Positions 11,296 through 22,149 of a stretch of 64,000 nt of DNA are shown here, piece by piece. Location of the stretch: assembly GCA_947650285.1 (NCBI GenBank), contig CANTFL010001323.1:62001-126000 (forward strand), in the 5' to 3' direction. Below the pieces are notes generated by a model. That model worked only from the letters and a program-made list of their open reading frames with translations, searched no databases and was not told where the DNA came from. Position 1 is the stretch's first letter. Every line of letters begins with the position of its first letter. A program made the position numbers and the translations under genes. This stretch comes from Hyaloperonospora brassicae (lineage: Eukaryota > Oomycota > Peronosporomycetes > Peronosporales > Peronosporaceae).

Positions 11296-12831
11296 ATGGT
11301 CTCTCCGACGCATCTCCCCACCTCGCCGATCTCGTCGGAAGGCTCCACCGTGTTCCTGTCTCCGGATCGCGACCCGTCACCTGGATCGCCGGATCGCGGG
11401 CGGTATGCTCCCATCGTCCCTGATCGACATGCATCCCCCAGTCGTCTACATTCGGCCGGATCGCCAGTGATCGCCACGAGATCGCCAGATCGACAGCCGA
11501 CCAGACCCTCGTCTCCAACCCAAGACTTACCGTCTGGATCGCCGGATCGACGTGAGTCTTTAAGTGATTCCCGTTCGGTCGGATCGCCCTCGATCGTCAC
11601 GGACTCACCAGATCGTCCGTTTGAACCGTCCTCACTTCCCGTACCTCCGGCGACTCTGGGTGCATTTAGGTCCGACGCCCTGGCCATTAGTGAGTCTCGT
11701 ACAGAGTCTGCTCCAGCTGCGGACGTTACCGGCCGCGTTCCAAGAGTTTCTGCCGACGACGTTCGTCTTACGTTGGCTACGATCTCTTATTTATGGGATC
11801 GCGAGGCCACCTTCCGCAGCCAAGCCGACACCATTCATGAGCTTCAGCATTTATACCGAGATGCGGTCGCCCGGGGGGATCGTTTGGACAAAGAAATTGA
11901 TTCTCTGCATGAACTGGTCGCCCCCTTCGTCTCCTTCGTCCAGCGTCGATACGATTGGATGCAGGGCCGCTACGTCGACGCAGTACATTCTTTAAGCGAC
12001 TGTAAACGAGCTCTGCAGACACATCGCGATCAATCGGAGGAGGTTCGTCGACTACGCGCTTTGTTACGTGCCAACGAGGAGGATCAAGGCAGCTTGGAAC
12101 GACAGGTGAACGCTTTGAGGACTCAAATGCACTCGCTCCAAGCTGAGCTTAATTCTCTCCGACGGCAGCGCGACCAGCTGACCTCCGACAGGTCTTTCCT
12201 TCACATAGATGTTTTGCACTTGAAGGAGCAATTGGCTCGATCTCAGGCGGAGATCGCAGAGGGACTGGCTTCGATCAGCGATCTCATACAACAAGTGGAT
12301 GGCTTGACTCCTCTGGAGGGTCAGTTGGCACTTTCGCGGCTGGAAAACGCCAACCTCCGTCGTCAGCTTGCGGAACACCTCACGGTACACGACCAGCTAC
12401 AGGTGGCGGAACACGATCGGGATCGGGCCATAGCCGAGCACCGAGCGCTGCTCGACACACTGAACAGTGCCATACTCGGGTCCCAATCCTCTACATTGAC
12501 CGTTCGACCGACGCCTACGAGTGCTACTCAGGCCAGATCGCCACCCGCTTCCACTACCCAGAGATCGAGATCGCTTGCCCGTAGGTCCAGATCGAGATCG
12601 TCTGGCCCGCCTGCCAAGCGTCGGCGTGTTCAACTAAGGTCACGATCCCGAGACTCTTCTACCTCCCGTGTGGCCTCCCGGCTATTGTCGTTGAACCCCT
12701 CAACACCTTCCAAGAAACTTCCCAGATCGGACCCACCCGAGCTTTCATCCGATTCCTCTTCTTCTCCGCCTTCGTCCACGATCTTCTGGGGCGGGATCGG
12801 GAAGTGGGGAGCCGACCGGGTCGGACTCTAG
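11296..12831 (+). CDS. Antisense ORF (aORF) of element B, N-terminal part: SPDR-rich, coiled coil, RS/basic region
   Basis: Plus-strand frame in the interval between pol and the 3' LTR, opposite to gag-pol. The first ATG is 11296; the frame is open from 11191, inside the LTR edge. 511 codons. Residues 1 to about 120 are Ser/Pro-rich with five SPDR repeats and one VPDR. About 150-395 is a long heptad-type coiled coil (Leu/Glu/Arg rich). About 420-455 is basic, with RSRS runs and PPAKRRRV resembling a nuclear localisation signal. The C-terminus is Ser-rich. The last codons probably follow a frameshift, because the next frame continues the Ser/Gly composition and is open to 13864. No homologue recognised; no membrane segment or signal peptide seen. 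A nuclear, multimerising protein is inferred only from composition. Confidence 0.6.
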   Translation: MVSPTHLPTSPISSEGSTVFLSPDRDPSPGSPDRGRYAPIVPDRHASPSRLHSAGSPVIATRSPDRQPTRPSSPTQDLPSGSPDRRESLSDSRSVGSPSIVTDSPDRPFEPSSLPVPPATLGAFRSDALAISESRTESAPAADVTGRVPRVSADDVRLTLATISYLWDREATFRSQADTIHELQHLYRDAVARGDRLDKEIDSLHELVAPFVSFVQRRYDWMQGRYVDAVHSLSDCKRALQTHRDQSEEVRRLRALLRANEEDQGSLERQVNALRTQMHSLQAELNSLRRQRDQLTSDRSFLHIDVLHLKEQLARSQAEIAEGLASISDLIQQVDGLTPLEGQLALSRLENANLRRQLAEHLTVHDQLQVAEHDRDRAIAEHRALLDTLNSAILGSQSSTLTVRPTPTSATQARSPPASTTQRSRSLARRSRSRSSGPPAKRRRVQLRSRSRDSSTSRVASRLLSLNPSTPSKKLPRSDPPELSSDSSSSPPSSTIFWGGIGKWGADRVGL

Positions 12832-14045
12832 CTCGGACGATTTAACTCGTTCTGTATTGTCCCACTCGAGATCGGCCGCTCGTCGTCAACCTAGATCGGC
12901 TGCCCGATCTTCAATTCCGGACCCCTCTCCGGCTGCTCAGGTTGCTCCCGCTTCTTCCGCAGCTACTATGTTGGCTCAGACACTATCGCGGTCGCCCTCT
13001 CCAGCCGCTCCGGAGCCTCGTTATCTTTCGTACCCGTCCACTCCGGTCGCGGCTGCCCCCGTAGTTGAAATTCAAGATGATGGAGACGTGGAAGATGTGG
13101 AGGTGTCGCCGACAGGGGAAACACACAGCGAGACTGGCTCCGCTAGTCCGCCTCCGGGGTCCACTGCGCTTTCGGATCGCCATTTGTCCGATAGCGATAA
13201 CAGCATCATCCTTCCGACGCGCCAAGTGGCTAACAGAGTCATCTCCTCCGTTGATTTCGACAACCTTCCGCCACTCCAGCAGCCACGGGATCGGTGGATT
13301 CCCAACTATCTGGCGCCTTCCCGACGGGTGGCTTCCGAGATCGCTCCATGGTCAGTTTCGCGCATCGCGATGATTTGTGTGAGGACCATGACCATTGAGC
13401 TGCTGTTTCACCACTACTCCAAGCCCAGGAATTTTCTGTTCCCCTTCCACAGTCATGGGCGAGCTCCGCCGACGGGGACTTGGGCCTCTGGGCTGATTTC
13501 GCGGCAGCACATCGAGGCTCTTTACGCTACGGCCCCCTGGGACAATATCGTGGTCCCCGTGAACCCGATATCGTTCACCATGACTGGATGGTATCAGCGA
13601 CATGAGTCATCGCTACCTGGAGCTCGAGTCCACTCATCGCCAAGCTCTGTGGGAGTCCACTCATGCTTTCCCGATCTCCCAGGCCCAACGACGATCCGAA
13701 CGGTTCATGCAAACATTCTGGCGTCAACGAAAGCAACGCCGATCTCGTTTTGGAGCACGTTGGAAGAACTTCTTGAAGATGATACTCAACGGCATGATCT
13801 CTGGCCACTGCGATCTCGACATCTTGCTGGATCCCTTCTTCCTCCACTATCCGCGCCCACATGAAGAACGAGTTTGGTATCCAGGGTTAGGACACTCTAA
13901 CGACCCCGCTGACTTGCTAGAGGCGTTGGACATGGCCGACCAAGAGGATCCTTGGCGCAATCAGTTCCGCAACGCCTATTGGGATCACCCCGGATCGCAG
14001 ATCCCTCGTCTACAGGACAAGTTCAAGCCTGCTCCATCGTCTTAG
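12782..14045 (+). pseudogene. Antisense ORF (aORF) of element B, C-terminal part, frameshifted
   Basis: Continuation of the aORF in two overlapping frames: 12782-13864 (+1 relative to the part before it, no conserved ATG at its start) and then 13602-14045, joined near 13594. There B has one base more than A (TATCAGCGACATGAG versus TATCGATACATGAG). In A the same region is a single frame to the same stop. The protein has a Ser/Ala/Pro-rich start with RS dipeptides, then a non-repetitive region of about 270 residues rich in Trp, His and Arg with an acidic end (DPADLLEALDMADQEDPW). I do not recognise it. The inferred original gene (about 11296-14045) would have been about 915 codons. Confidence 0.6.
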
Positions 14046-14232
14046 TTCAAGATCGGTGCCCAAGCCCGATCGTCTTTCATAATCGTGTAAGTCATTCGAT
14101 CATCGTCTCTTTTCTTAGGTACTTCATTCTTTGCAACTTCCACGACCTCGATCCTTCTCGCTCCACATCATTCAGTAGGGTAATTCACGTGACTATCTCC
14201 ATACTCATACACAAAAACACCATCCATCAGCC

Positions 14233-14296
14233 TGTGCTACCTCTCAGCACATCTTTCAACCTCATCCACCCGCATGTGCTACCGCCTCCCAGCACA
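14233..14296 (-). other. Pair of small hairpins between pol and aORF, element B
   Basis: In pol sense: TGTGCT (14296-14291) with AGCACA (14280-14275), loop GGGAGGCGGT; then TGTGCT (14251-14246) with AGCACA (14238-14233), loop GAGAGGT. Both have perfect six-base arms. They lie in the 264-base gap between the pol stop (14310) and the aORF stop (14045), two genes that converge. Possible roles are 3'-end formation or an RNA signal on the genomic transcript. The rest of the gap shows nothing recognisable. Confidence 0.55.
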
Positions 14297-14309
14297 CTTG
14301 TTCCAACTG

Positions 14310-14912
14310 TTAAGGTTCGTCCGACTTGCCTTCGTGAGACTGCATCGCTTCGAAACGGTTTCGACTCACTCGGTTCCGCTCAAACTCTTGCAAGATCGCC
14401 CCACAACTCAGATCGGCCTCATCCACCCAACTTAAATCGGGATGTGCCTTCCACTTCACCAGAAACTGTCGGTGTACTCGCCCATAACGGGTTTTCCTAC
14501 CAGATCGCACGTCCAATATTTCTTCTACTTCGTATTCTCCCTCCTCGAGCTCGCTCTCCCAACTGTCTTCTGGCAGCAGAGCTTCATCAAAGTCCAAGCG
14601 CTCTGCTTCGTCTATCGTAAGCTGATCCTTCGGCCGTTCAGGGAACGTTTTTACCTTCTTTAGCTTCGATAAATGTACAATCGGAAATAGCCGATACGGG
14701 GTCCCAGCGATCTCCAGTTTCACAGCGTGATCTCCACATATGTCCGCAACTCGGAATGGCCCATGCCACATGTGCGCTAGCTTCTTCGCATATCCTTCTT
14801 TGACTCGATCCAGGTATAGCCAAACTTGCGTTCCCACTTCGATCTCATGTTGCTCTACGTCTTCGTTATGTCGATCTGCCCTCTCTTGGATCGCAAGCTC
14901 GTAGTTGATCAT
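14310..14912 (-). pseudogene. Pol C-terminus of element B: integrase GPF module and chromodomain, out of frame
   Basis: 200-codon open segment that continues pol after a one-base insertion (plus strand GCAAGCTC near 14893-14900, versus GCAGCTC in A). Residues 26-90 form the integrase C-terminal module with the motif HMWHGPF at 48-53. Residues 127-180 match a chromodomain (EVEEILDVR, then FLVKWK, then SWVDEADL). Chromodomains on integrases steer insertion towards marked chromatin in chromoviruses. In A the same segment (1505-2230) is also cut off, but by a different deletion about 100 bp upstream in the element. Confidence 0.82.
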
Positions 14913-17900
14913 TCACCGCTGATCGAGCTCGCTGGTATTGTCTTTGAATACTATATCTCCACCGCTTTGGATCGCGATCTCTCGTCCTCGTGTTTCCCAC
15001 TGATAACGTAGCTTCCAACGTTGATCGCGGGTCCCATCCATGAATCAGATAGAATGGGGTGTCCCCTCGAACTCGATCTTGTGCGGTGTTGATGGCAAAT
15101 GTGAGCCGCTCAGCATACTCATCCCAGTCTCGTTGGTCAACTTCAGCCACGTACATCTTGAGCGAATGCGTCAAGGTTTGCACCATTCGCTCGGCTGTTC
15201 CATTTGCTTGTGGCCTGTAAGCCATGGTAGCACGCTGTTTTTGTCCTACGATCCGGCTGAAGGCTCGAAAGAAGTCGGACATAAATCCCGGTTCTCGATC
15301 GTGCCTGATAGCCTCGCTAGCCCCGAAGCGTCGAAACACACATTCTTCGTAATTTTCCGCTATTGTTTGTGCCGTCCGTGAAGAGCTAGCCTTTGCAATT
15401 ACATATCCCGAGAAGAGGTCCACCCAAATGAGCAGTTCGGTGTTCCCCTTGATGGACTTGGGCAACGACGGTATATGATCCATTGCTATGATCTGGAATG
15501 GATAGGATGCGTGTAGATTCCCCGGGGATCTCCCATGAATCATCGGGCTTCCTTTTCCGGTTTCACAGTCGATACATTCGCCCACATATCGTTGAACGCT
15601 CCGGTACAGTCCTCTCCAATGGAATCGCGATCTAATCTTCTGATAGGTTCGGCCGATACCCTGGTGGCCTCCTTCTAGACTCGTATGATAGTGGTGCAAG
15701 AAGTCTTGTTGCAACGTCTCAGGGATCACCAACCGCATCAAACCATCACGATCTTCTGACTTTCTTTTCGCCGTGGGGCAGAAAAATAGCAGATCGCTCT
15801 CATCGATCTCGTACTCCGGCGCCAGTTTTGCGCATACCTTCACTGCTCCCGCGTCCAAGTTTGACACATCGCCACTTAGATACTTCTTGAGATTAATAAT
15901 CCAACGCTCTTCATCTTGAGCCTGGACAATCCGTTGAATCCTAATTCGCTGCACTATCTCTTCCTGTATCACTTCAGGTTCATGACGTATCCTCTCGGCC
16001 GATCTCGTGATTGCAGTTACCCGAGCCAGCTGACCATCTTGCTTGGGCTTCAACAATTCGTCGAGACGGTTCAGTGTCATCAGATCTTGCCGATCTTCTT
16101 CAGCTACAATTGTTCTTCCTTTTTCGTTCTGCAACGCTGTGCTGGCTAGTCGATCTGCGCTCTGATTCCACTCTCGCTTCATATGTAGAAACTCGTGACT
16201 AGGCCATGACCGCAGCTTCTCCAACGCTTTGTGTCTCAGAAGCTGAAGGCCCGGTGCCTTGCAGTCGATCTCACCGCGCATTTGCCGAATCACCAAATTG
16301 GAATCTCCACACAGAATTACTCGCCCCCTGTCCAGATCGGCGAGTAACTCAAAGCACAATAGCAAGCCATTATACTCCGCTTCATTCACAGTCAAATCGT
16401 GAGCATATCTAGATTCTGCCGCCACAATCGTCCACTCGGGTAACTTCCATACCACAGCACTGTACGACCCTCCTTTCCTTTTGATCCTAGCCGATCCGTC
16501 GAAACTGGCCACCAACAACTCTTCATCCGTTTCCACCGTTGGAGGAGGCATCGATACTTTGAGTCGGCAGTCTTTTCGGGGGGAAATCGCGATCAGCATC
16601 TCTTCTACCTCTTCTCTCGGAGTGATACTTGCTGCTAGCATACCCAGAATCTCTTCTTCTCCTTTTTCGCACCTCTTCACCTCCATAGTCCAGTTCGACA
16701 ACAAAGCAGCCCACCGTCCTAATCTCCCGTTGAGTCCTCGAGATTGCATCAACCACGCTAACGTAGAATGTCGGGTTAGCACAGTGATCTCTCGCGAAGC
16801 AAGCGTAGTGTAGCATACATCCAAAACACGAAGTAGCGCCAGCACTTCCTTTTCCACCGTTCCATAGTTAAGCTCGTTGGGCTTCAAGGTGCGGCTAGTA
16901 AACGTAACCGGATGGTATACGCCCTCGTACTCCTGTATCAGGGCCGCTGACACAGCCCACTTGCTAGCGTAGACTACGATCACAGGAGGACGATCTGGGT
17001 CGAAATGTTTGAGCATAGGAGCGGTAGCTATCTTAGCCTTTAGCATAGTGAAAGCAACCTTGGCTTCCTTCCATCGATCTTCGGTCAACCATTCTTCTCC
17101 TGCTGCGAGCTGAGATCGGCCGATCTCGAAGAAATCTGATTCTCTTAACTCATATAACACCGCGGCGTACACCGCGAAATCTTCAATGAAGCGGCGGTAG
17201 TAGTTCAAACTCCCGAGAAAAGATTGCATAGCTCGTAGCGTGCTAGGGAACGGGATGTTGACCAACGACTCTAAGTTCTTGGGCTGAGCCTCCAAACCAT
17301 CAATCGACACTTGGTGTCCCAAATAGTCGACCTTACGGCACCCCCAAAAACTTTTTGTGAGACTGATAGACAAATTCCACTTATCACATGCTTCCAGCAA
17401 TCGCTCTACTTTTGCGTACAGAGACTCCCATGAAGTGGCTGGTATGAGGATGTCGTCAATGTAAGATCGGCGTCCCAGTATAGAAGGTCGTCGATCTGTC
17501 TCCGGTTCACCATCTTTGAACACGTCGATCTGGCCATCAGCGGATGATCTCTGGCCAATCTTGAGGTATCCATACAGCGCGTTGTCGACCAGACGTTGAT
17601 AGATTTGGGGCGCGTTCTTAAGCCCAAAAGGCATTCGTAGCCACTCGAAAAGACCAAACGGTGTGACAAACGCTGAGATCAGTTTGGCTCGCTCAGTCAT
17701 CTCAACCACCCAGAATCCACTAGCCATATCCAGCGAACAGTACCATAAAGCTTTATCTAGGTCTTCTAATAGATCGCTGATCAACGGCATGGGATAAACC
17801 ATTAGACGTGTCAGCTGATTCACTCTTCGATAATCAATGCAAAGGCGAATATCCACTCCGTTCTTCTTGATGATCACCACTATCGGAGACGCCCACGGTG

Positions 17901-19664
17901 ACGTGGATGGCTGGACGATCTTGGCCGCTAGTAGTCCTTTGATGAGGTCCGATAACTTCTCCCGATATTTTGGTGCGACCGGACGTACTCTTTGCGCTAT
18001 CGGTGCTGCCCCACCGACATCAATATCACAGATCGCGCCTCGTGCTGCTGGTGGTAGAGCATTACCTCTACCCATGAGGATGTGACGACTCTTCCAGATC
18101 AGCGATCTGAGCCGCTGTTGATCAGTGGTGAGAGGCATATCGGGATCGCCGATCTGAATGTCCTCAATCGTAACTTCTTCTGTAGTCGCCGACATTTCTG
18201 GTAGTACCGCCATGTGTTGCTCGATATCTTCAGCAAACAAATCTCCGCTCTCGTGGTAGTAAACTGGTGTTCCCGCGATCTCGACATCTTCAGTCTTTAA
18301 CATTGCTTCTTCCTTAGGCTCTTTCATCTCTCCCGGCTGCTCCGACCTCAGCAGTTTACCGGTCGGATCGGCTTTCGATAGAGACGACATGTCACGTAGC
18401 CATTCTTGATCGATATCGCGATCTCCCTTCGTTGCATGTTGGGTTCCGATCTCATGGTCGTTTTCCATCCACAATAGCTCAGCTCTGTTGACTGTTTCTT
18501 CTTTGGCAACCACAGCATCTGCCTTTTGCGATTCGCCATTGTTAGTTTGGTGCGTTACCGTGGAGATCGCTGGAGATAGGTTCTTCAACGTATCAGACGG
18601 TCGTTTAACGATACGTTTGGGGGTGGCATACGTAGGGCGATCTACCAGTGGGCCGGTATGTTCTTTTGGGAGTTCCTTCACTCGATCCGTCGTAGCCTCA
18701 TACGCCAGAGTTTGCCACTCCTTGTACTTCCCCGATCCGACCGTCACGAAACCTTGAGTTCGTGGTACCATATCGCCTTCGGTCCACAAGCCCAATATAG
18801 TGTGGGTGGGCAATATGATCTCACGATCGCCAGTGTTGGTCATCTGCAGGTACTTCCTACTACCAAACCCCGAGATCACTGTAGGTACCCAGTCTGGTCC
18901 TCTGGCGACCCACAACTTCATCTTAGCCCCTCCGATCCCGATCTTCACTTCCCTTGACTCTCCGACCGGGATCACCACATGTTGGTCCTTCGCCGTTATA
19001 TGTTGTATCTTCGATCCGTACGCGGGGCGACGTCCTGCGAGGTGAATGCGGATTTCTTCTGGTAGACATAGCGCACCATCCGCTAGGTCGAGCCGCACTC
19101 CGGCAGGAACCATAAAGTCCATGCCCAGAATCGCTTCTTGCCCTGCCAGATCGCCTACCCACACATTGAAATAGTACACTAACGACCCCGCGAGGGTTAC
19201 TTTGATCTTGGTGCGTCCTATTGTCATGTATGGAGCTTCTCCTATCCCGATACATTCTTGTCGTTGACTCTCGTCAATATTGCAACCGACCTCACGAGCA
19301 AAGGTGGTGTCAATGATCGACACTTCAGCACCAGAATCAAATAGCAGAGTGGCTTTTACATTGTTGATCTTGCCAACAGCTTTCGCTTGTTTGAACCATT
19401 TCCCGGGCGAATAATGTTTCCAGTATCCGCGAGATTCACCGTAAGCGAGCTCGATCTCCATAGTTGGTTCAGATCGCGAGTATTCATCGATCCGTTTCAG
19501 ATGGGCCACAGAAGCGACACGTTTTAACTTCGAACGAGATATATTTGTTTCCATATCTGTATCCTGCTTACTCTCGCGATCCGTCTTCTTTTTTTCCACG
19601 TATGCAATAATGCAGAGCCCAGAACGCTCGGCTCGTACCAGATTCAAACCTGGCGAGCGTCCTA
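14866..19664 (-). CDS. pol: Pol polyprotein of element B: protease, RT, two RNase H domains, integrase
   Basis: Longest open frame in the window (about 1600 codons after the frameshift; the frame is open back to 19761, and residue numbers here count from there). Aspartic protease with DSGA at 142-145. Long linker 235-590. Reverse transcriptase with LDMASG (Asp678) and YIDD at 767-770. First RNase H about 921-1005, with Tyr931 and Arg997 where the family has catalytic Asp. Second, archaeal-type RNase H about 1084-1210 with Asp1088, Glu1129, Asp1153 and Asp1203 all present. Integrase zinc-binding His1359/His1366/Cys1396/Cys1399 and catalytic Asp1428, Asp1488, Glu1524, with exactly 35 residues between the last two. 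The frame ends early: a one-base insertion near 14894 separates it from the chromodomain. Expression needs -1 frameshifting from gag. Confidence 0.9.
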
Positions 19665-19671
19665 GTTTAAC
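19622..19671 (-). promoter_or_regulatory. Putative -1 frameshift signal, element B
   Basis: Identical to the signal in element A: heptamer GTTAAAC at 19671-19665, TAG stop at 19664-19662, and a nine-pair stem closing at 19630-19622. Pol of B is open in the -1 frame from here for about 1600 codons. Confidence 0.72.
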
Positions 19672-22147
19672 ATCTTCTCGGCCTTTTCTGGCAGCATCCC
19701 CGCATGCTTGTTCGGGACATACCACTGGCGGATCATGTTGTAGAACTCCTCCATGGGACACTTCCCCGGGTCGTGCATCTCACCGCAGGCACGGCACACG
19801 AAGAAACAGTTGTCAGAGGGGTGTCCTTTACGCCCACACTTCTGGCAAGTGAGCCGTTTCCAACAACGGAGATCTCCATGCTTGGTTGATCCGCAATGAG
19901 TACACGGCTTCGATGGCAAATTGCGATCTTGATAGTCTCGACGATTGTTCGGGTCGACCGATCTCGCGTTTGCTGTAACGTCGTTAGGAGATGAACGCCG
20001 ATCCGTAGTGGCAGCCACGTGGACTGATCTCAATCGATCTTCCAAATCCGATCCGTAAGTGTCCGATCCTGACTCGCTGCTGACATCCTCGGTACGGATC
20101 ATCCTCACCGCTCGTGCAGGCTTAGACAGCGCTGGACCCTGAGTTCCCTTCTGTCTGAACTTGGACGATCCCATCATCACTTTCCCTTGACGCGATCTCC
20201 CTTGTTGATATCCATGCAGTGTCTTTTGCATGGCCTCTGCGATCTTCTATATTCAGCAGTAGCAATTGATTGGACAGATCGGGGTCGTCCAAAGTGTCAA
20301 TGAAATGGTTGACATGTTCCTTGCGCGCAGCTGGCAATCCAGTCATCACCGGTATCTTCGCTTCCATTCCCATCACATTAAGCCGATACAGGTACTGCAA
20401 AGGATCTTCCTCCGATCGCTTCTTTGCGTGGTAATACTGTCGGCTCGCGGACATCCCGTGTCCCGCATATTCCACAAGAAAGCTGTTCATCAACTCCTTC
20501 CAATTGAATCTCGTCGATCTACTCAGCTGTCGGTACCAATAACGGGCGGGGCCCACCATGAGATCACCGAAAACCAGACATCTCTCTTCGTCCGGTGCTT
20601 GATCCCGGAGGAACGCTGACTTCAATTTGCCGATCCAGGTTCGTGCTTTGTCTACTTCCCGATCCTTCCCTGAGAATTCTTTCAGTTCAGAAATCGATGA
20701 GATTCTGATCCTCTGCGTGATGTTTCCCCCTCCGGCAGTCACACCGGTCGAGGCTACGTGAGGGCGCCGTGGTTCGGGCATCCATAAATCGTCCGGGTCG
20801 TATTCCGCCTCTTGATGGATCTGCTGGTAAGTGTCCGACTTCACCGATTCCATCTCCACATCCGGCATGTGATGGCTTTCGTGCGAGGGATGGAAAAAGG
20901 CACGGCGATCCGGGTAGTGGGTCGGCTGTCGATTCATTCGCTGAGCTGTACGTTGATCCGCCTCGTACTTCCTCATGGCTGCATTGAAGTGCCGTCTTAG
21001 ATCGCCCTCTTCTTGATCATTCAGCCTAGTACGGGTACCGGCCGATCTCTGTGGCATGTCGCTCTTGGCTTGTCCTTTAAAGGCGTCGATCTTGGCTTGG
21101 CCGATCTTGTCCTTTAAAAACATACCGCCAGACGGTCCTAACGACATTCGACGAATGCTGATCGATCCATCTGACTCGCTCTCGGAGTCGTCCGAGGCGT
21201 AGCGGGTCGATCCCGCGGAGTGTTTCTGGAGCGAGTCTGAGGGTGTCTCGATCTTGTCTTCAGGAGTATTGGCTTTGCCCACCAGCATAATCATGATCTC
21301 CACAAACTCGTTCGCCGCGTTCTTCAACTGTTCCAAGCTGCAACTCAGCAGTTCATCTCCATCAAAAGCGTTAGGGCAGACACCCATGTCATCCAACATC
21401 TGCAAAATCAAATTGATCTCGTCAACTTTGTTGGTCCCCGGAGGTGGGACCGAGATCGGCTTGTCCAGAGGACCGATCAACTTGGGCCTTCATATCTTGA
21501 ACACTGGATCCGTCTTGAGTAGCGTTTTCAAATGGCCATAATAATACTGCCACTTTGCACGGTCCCGCGCTTCGCTGTTCGTCTCCTTCTCCCTGGACGC
21601 GATCTTCCCTGGGTTGTATTCCGTCTTTGGCCTCGCGATCTTACCTGGTGCTTCATCGCATTCCTCTTTGACTCCGGTCTTCGGTTGCACGGTGTGGCCG
21701 ATCTGTCGCTCTTTGACGTCTGATCCCACCGATCTCATCTTGGATCTTTCCAATGCGGTCGATCTCGCGGTCGAGTGTCTCGGCTTGAGGTCGGGCGATC
21801 TCTCGACGAAGGAATAGGGTTTGGCTTTCGCTGATGTGGTTTTCACCATTGGATTTTCATCCAGCAGATCGCTCTTTGCAGAGCGATCTGCGGTGGCCCC
21901 CGAAAGGGCCCTAGGAGGTACTTGAGGTTTATCTTCCAGATCGATCTCTCGATCTTCCTCTTTCATTTTCATTTCATCAGGGCCCCTCCCAAAACTCTGA
22001 TGATCTGAGGATCTTGTGTTTCTGCGTGTCTGCGTCGATCCCTCTGTCGCTGACACTTCAATCCCAGGTTCTTGCTTGATCTTGACATCTTCGCCAGTGG
22101 ACTCACGGTGAAATCCAGAGGCCTCAGAAGATCCGGGCACGCGCACC
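19662..22147 (-). pseudogene. gag: Gag of element B, two lesions
   Basis: Listed from its start codon (22149) to its stop (19662) on the minus strand. It aligns over its full length with the intact gag of element A. Lesion 1: TTA to TGA at 21490-21492, after residue 219. Lesion 2: a one-base insertion near 20240-20243 (GCGATC versus GCGTC, plus strand). The downstream part (19662-20231), including all three zinc knuckles and the frameshift signal, is open. No full-length gag can be made, so this copy would depend on gag supplied by another element such as A. Confidence 0.88.
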
Positions 22148-22148
22148 A
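22132..22148 (-). other. Primer-binding site of element B
   Basis: Identical to the site in element A, one base inside the LTR at 22150 and overlapping the gag ATG (22147-22149). Confidence 0.6.
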
Positions 22149-22149
22149 T

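Noticed and set aside
12857..13864. A separate gene starting at 12857
   Set aside because: The apparent start is a TTG codon and the equivalent in element A is GTG. The frame is open upstream and continues the composition of the preceding frame, so it is better read as part of one antisense gene.
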